6,365 nucleotides of DNA. Origin: Pseudomonadota bacterium. Its GTDB lineage: Bacteria > Pseudomonadota > Alphaproteobacteria > Rhizobiales > Devosiaceae. Below are positions 4,718-6,365 of this stretch, in pieces. Location: positions 1 to 6,365 of the forward strand of contig JAEYYP010000197.1 in the NCBI GenBank assembly GCA_023428425.1. Reading direction: 5' to 3'. Both the position numbers and the translations under genes were made by a program. Positions within the stretch are counted from its first letter, which is position 1. Every line of letters starts with the position of its first letter. The notes under the pieces were generated by a model. That model was not told where the DNA came from. It ran no database searches and was given only the letters and a program-made list of their open reading frames with translations.

Positions 4718-6265
4718 ATGCAGAGACGGAACATCGTGCGGGTCGGGGCGGCGCTGCTGGCCCTCGGCATCAGCATGCCGGCACTGACGGCCGGTGCGTT
4801 CGCGCAGGACGCGCCCACCGAGATCACCATGCTGACCATGGGCAACAAGCCCACCAATGGCCGCCTCGAGGCGATGCTGGAGAAGCTCAACGAGCTGCTC
4901 GTCGCCAAGGCCAACGCCAAGCTCGACATGTTCTACATCGAGTGGGCCGACTGGCAGACGCAGTACAATGTCCAGCTGCTGTCGGGCGACGACAATGTCG
5001 ACCTGATCGGCACCGCCACCGACTGGCTGTTCGCCTGGGAGAATGCCGAAAAGGGCGCCTTCCTGCCGCTCAGCGAAGAGATGCTGAAGACCCACGCCCC
5101 CAAGACCTGGGCGCAGGTCGAGGCCGACGGCCACTGGGACCTGACCAAGCTGGGCGACGGCAACATCTACTTCCTGCCCGAAGATAACTACACCCAGTAC
5201 ACCAACCACGGTTTCTTCTACCGCGGCGACTGGGCCACCGAGGCCGGGTTCGAGAATGGCGAGATCACCAAGTTCGAGGACTTCACCAAGTACTTCGAGT
5301 GGGTGAAGGCCAACAAGCCGGACGCCTATCCGTGGGATGTCGCCGGCGCCAACGAAGCGGCCCTCACCGGCTACCTGCAGGGGCACACCGACTTCCAGAC
5401 GCTGCAGGGCGTGAGCGCCGGCAACTACGCACCGTTCCATACCAAGGCTTCCGACCCCTACACCGTGACCTCCTGGTACATGGAAGGCGATGCGTTGCTC
5501 GAGGCAGCACAGATCGCCAAGCAGTGGAACGAGATCGGGGTGTGGCGCGAGGATGCCCTCAACTACGACGGCGACACGCGTGAGGAGCTCTACGCCGCGC
5601 TCTCGGGTGCCGACCAGCACCACACGCAGACGTATCTGACCCAGATCGTCAACAACATGAACACCAAGCAGCCCGGCTCCGATCCCAAGTTCTTCTACTG
5701 GGGCAAGGAAAACGGTAACTTCTTCAAGGACATCGCCACCCACGGTGCGATGGCGGTGAGCGCCAACTCGCGGAACCCGGAAAAGGCCCTCGAGGTCTAC
5801 GACCTCATCCGCAACGACAAAGAAATCTACATGCTGTTCAACTACGGCATCGAGGGTGAGGACTACATCATCCGCGAGGATGGCGTGCTCGATCGCCCGG
5901 CGGGTTGGGACCAGTCGACGATGGACCTGGGCACCAACTTCTGGTGGGGGCGTACGGATGAGTTCGAACCCGCCCGTACCACGGACGCGCCGACCAAGGC
6001 CGAGGTGATCGCCGAGCTAGACGCGGCCGCCAAGGACTACGTCTACTCGACCCTGCTGGTGAACAAGTCGGCGATCGATCCGACGCTTGCGGCCATGGGC
6101 GGCGTGCTGTCGGAGTACATCCCGCAGTTGCAGTACGGCAAGTTCGACGACCCTGCCGCCGCCATCGCCGAGATGCGCCAGAAGCTGAAGGATGCCGGGT
6201 ACGACGAGGCGCGCGCCTCGATCCAGGCCGACATGGACGCCTGGAAGGCCGCGCGCGGCCTGTAA
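4718..6265 (+). CDS. Periplasmic solute-binding protein of the ABC importer, LplA/YtcQ type with DUF3502-like C-terminus
   Basis: The 515-residue protein is the extracellular substrate-binding part of the importer. It starts with a Sec signal peptide: basic residues at 3, 4 and 8, a hydrophobic core at about 9-28, and likely cleavage after AFA at 27-29. No cysteine is present there, so it should be a free periplasmic protein, unlike the lipoprotein LplA of Gram-positive bacteria. The mature part opens with EITMLTMGNKPTN, typical of the family's first strand. YGIEGEDY (376-383) and the region from about 406 to the end resemble the DUF3502 C-terminal domain, including the KLKDAGYDEA segment and the final aspartate-alanine-tryptophan. 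Many aromatic residues (for example in the 60-80 and 160-190 regions) fit an oligosaccharide ligand. The start is set by AGGAGG six bases upstream. A hairpin terminator follows the TAA. The ligand is unknown; plant or algal oligosaccharides are plausible by family. Confidence 0.93.
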   Translation: MQRRNIVRVGAALLALGISMPALTAGAFAQDAPTEITMLTMGNKPTNGRLEAMLEKLNELLVAKANAKLDMFYIEWADWQTQYNVQLLSGDDNVDLIGTATDWLFAWENAEKGAFLPLSEEMLKTHAPKTWAQVEADGHWDLTKLGDGNIYFLPEDNYTQYTNHGFFYRGDWATEAGFENGEITKFEDFTKYFEWVKANKPDAYPWDVAGANEAALTGYLQGHTDFQTLQGVSAGNYAPFHTKASDPYTVTSWYMEGDALLEAAQIAKQWNEIGVWREDALNYDGDTREELYAALSGADQHHTQTYLTQIVNNMNTKQPGSDPKFFYWGKENGNFFKDIATHGAMAVSANSRNPEKALEVYDLIRNDKEIYMLFNYGIEGEDYIIREDGVLDRPAGWDQSTMDLGTNFWWGRTDEFEPARTTDAPTKAEVIAELDAAAKDYVYSTLLVNKSAIDPTLAAMGGVLSEYIPQLQYGKFDDPAAAIAEMRQKLKDAGYDEARASIQADMDAWKAARGL

Positions 6266-6280
6266 GGTGAGGTGACGGGC

Positions 6281-6312
6281 GGGCGGACCTTACGGGTCCG
6301 CCCTCCTTCCCC
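6281..6312 (+). terminator. Intrinsic terminator of the ABC transporter operon
   Basis: GGGCGGACC (6281-6289) pairs perfectly with GGTCCGCCC (6295-6303), nine base pairs around a TTACG loop. A pyrimidine tract (TCCTTCCCC) follows instead of a clean T-run. It begins 15 bases after the binding-protein stop and probably ends the transcript, perhaps incompletely. Confidence 0.75.
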
Positions 6313-6365
6313 AGTCGCTCCCGGAGCTCGACGATTGGCCACCCTGTTTTCGCAGGACTCCGCAC
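6313..6365. other. Noncoding tail of the window
   Basis: I see no gene start, convincing promoter or repeat in these last bases. They probably belong to the spacer before the next gene. Confidence 0.4.

Noticed and set aside
4544..5743. 399-codon minus-strand open frame opposite the binding protein
   Set aside because: Valine, glycine and leucine-rich shadow with no recognisable domain; the plus-strand gene has signal peptide, ribosome binding site and family motifs.
5868..6365. Minus-strand open frame reaching the right edge of the window
   Set aside because: Arginine, proline and serine-rich shadow of the binding-protein gene that also crosses the terminator hairpin.

Overview
The window looks like chromosomal DNA from a GC-rich Gram-negative bacterium, most plausibly an alphaproteobacterium of the Hyphomicrobiales (Devosia-like or rhizobial). 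This rests on high GC, tightly packed transporter operons, a TRAP transporter, an RpiR-type regulator and a carbohydrate ABC transporter with a non-lipoprotein periplasmic binding protein. The taxonomic guess is inference; no rRNA or marker gene is present.

Left part (1-1526, minus strand): a leftward operon of an N-formylglutamate amidohydrolase-family enzyme, a TRAP small permease (DctQ type) and the start of a TRAP large permease (DctM type) that leaves the window. The genes overlap by 8 and 4 bases, so they are very likely cotranscribed and translationally coupled. A 93-base divergent region (1527-1619) separates them from a rightward RpiR/MurR-family regulator (1620-2462), the obvious candidate to control the operon. 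A reasonable model is uptake of an organic acid or N-acyl amino acid followed by hydrolytic deacylation in the cytoplasm. The regulator's SIS domain lacks the usual phosphosugar-binding serine motif, which fits a non-sugar ligand.

Middle (2463-2709): a 247-base noncoding stretch with a hairpin behind the regulator, a -10-like box, a perfect 12-base palindrome placed like an operator, and a strong leader hairpin before the next operon.

Right part (2710-6265, plus strand): a three-gene ABC importer operon of the LplB/LplC/LplA (YteP/YtcP/YtcQ) kind. It has two inner-membrane permeases overlapping by one base, then a 113-base gap holding a compound stem-loop, then a periplasmic solute-binding protein with a DUF3502-like C-terminus. 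Relatives of this importer carry complex oligosaccharides, such as rhamnogalacturonan or alginate fragments; the substrate here is unknown. No ATPase is encoded in the window. A clear hairpin terminator (6281-6303) follows the binding protein, and the last 62 bases show no gene.

I see no phage, insertion sequence, CRISPR array, tRNA or obviously novel system. The parts most worth a second look are the regulatory structures and the enzyme-TRAP-RpiR combination.
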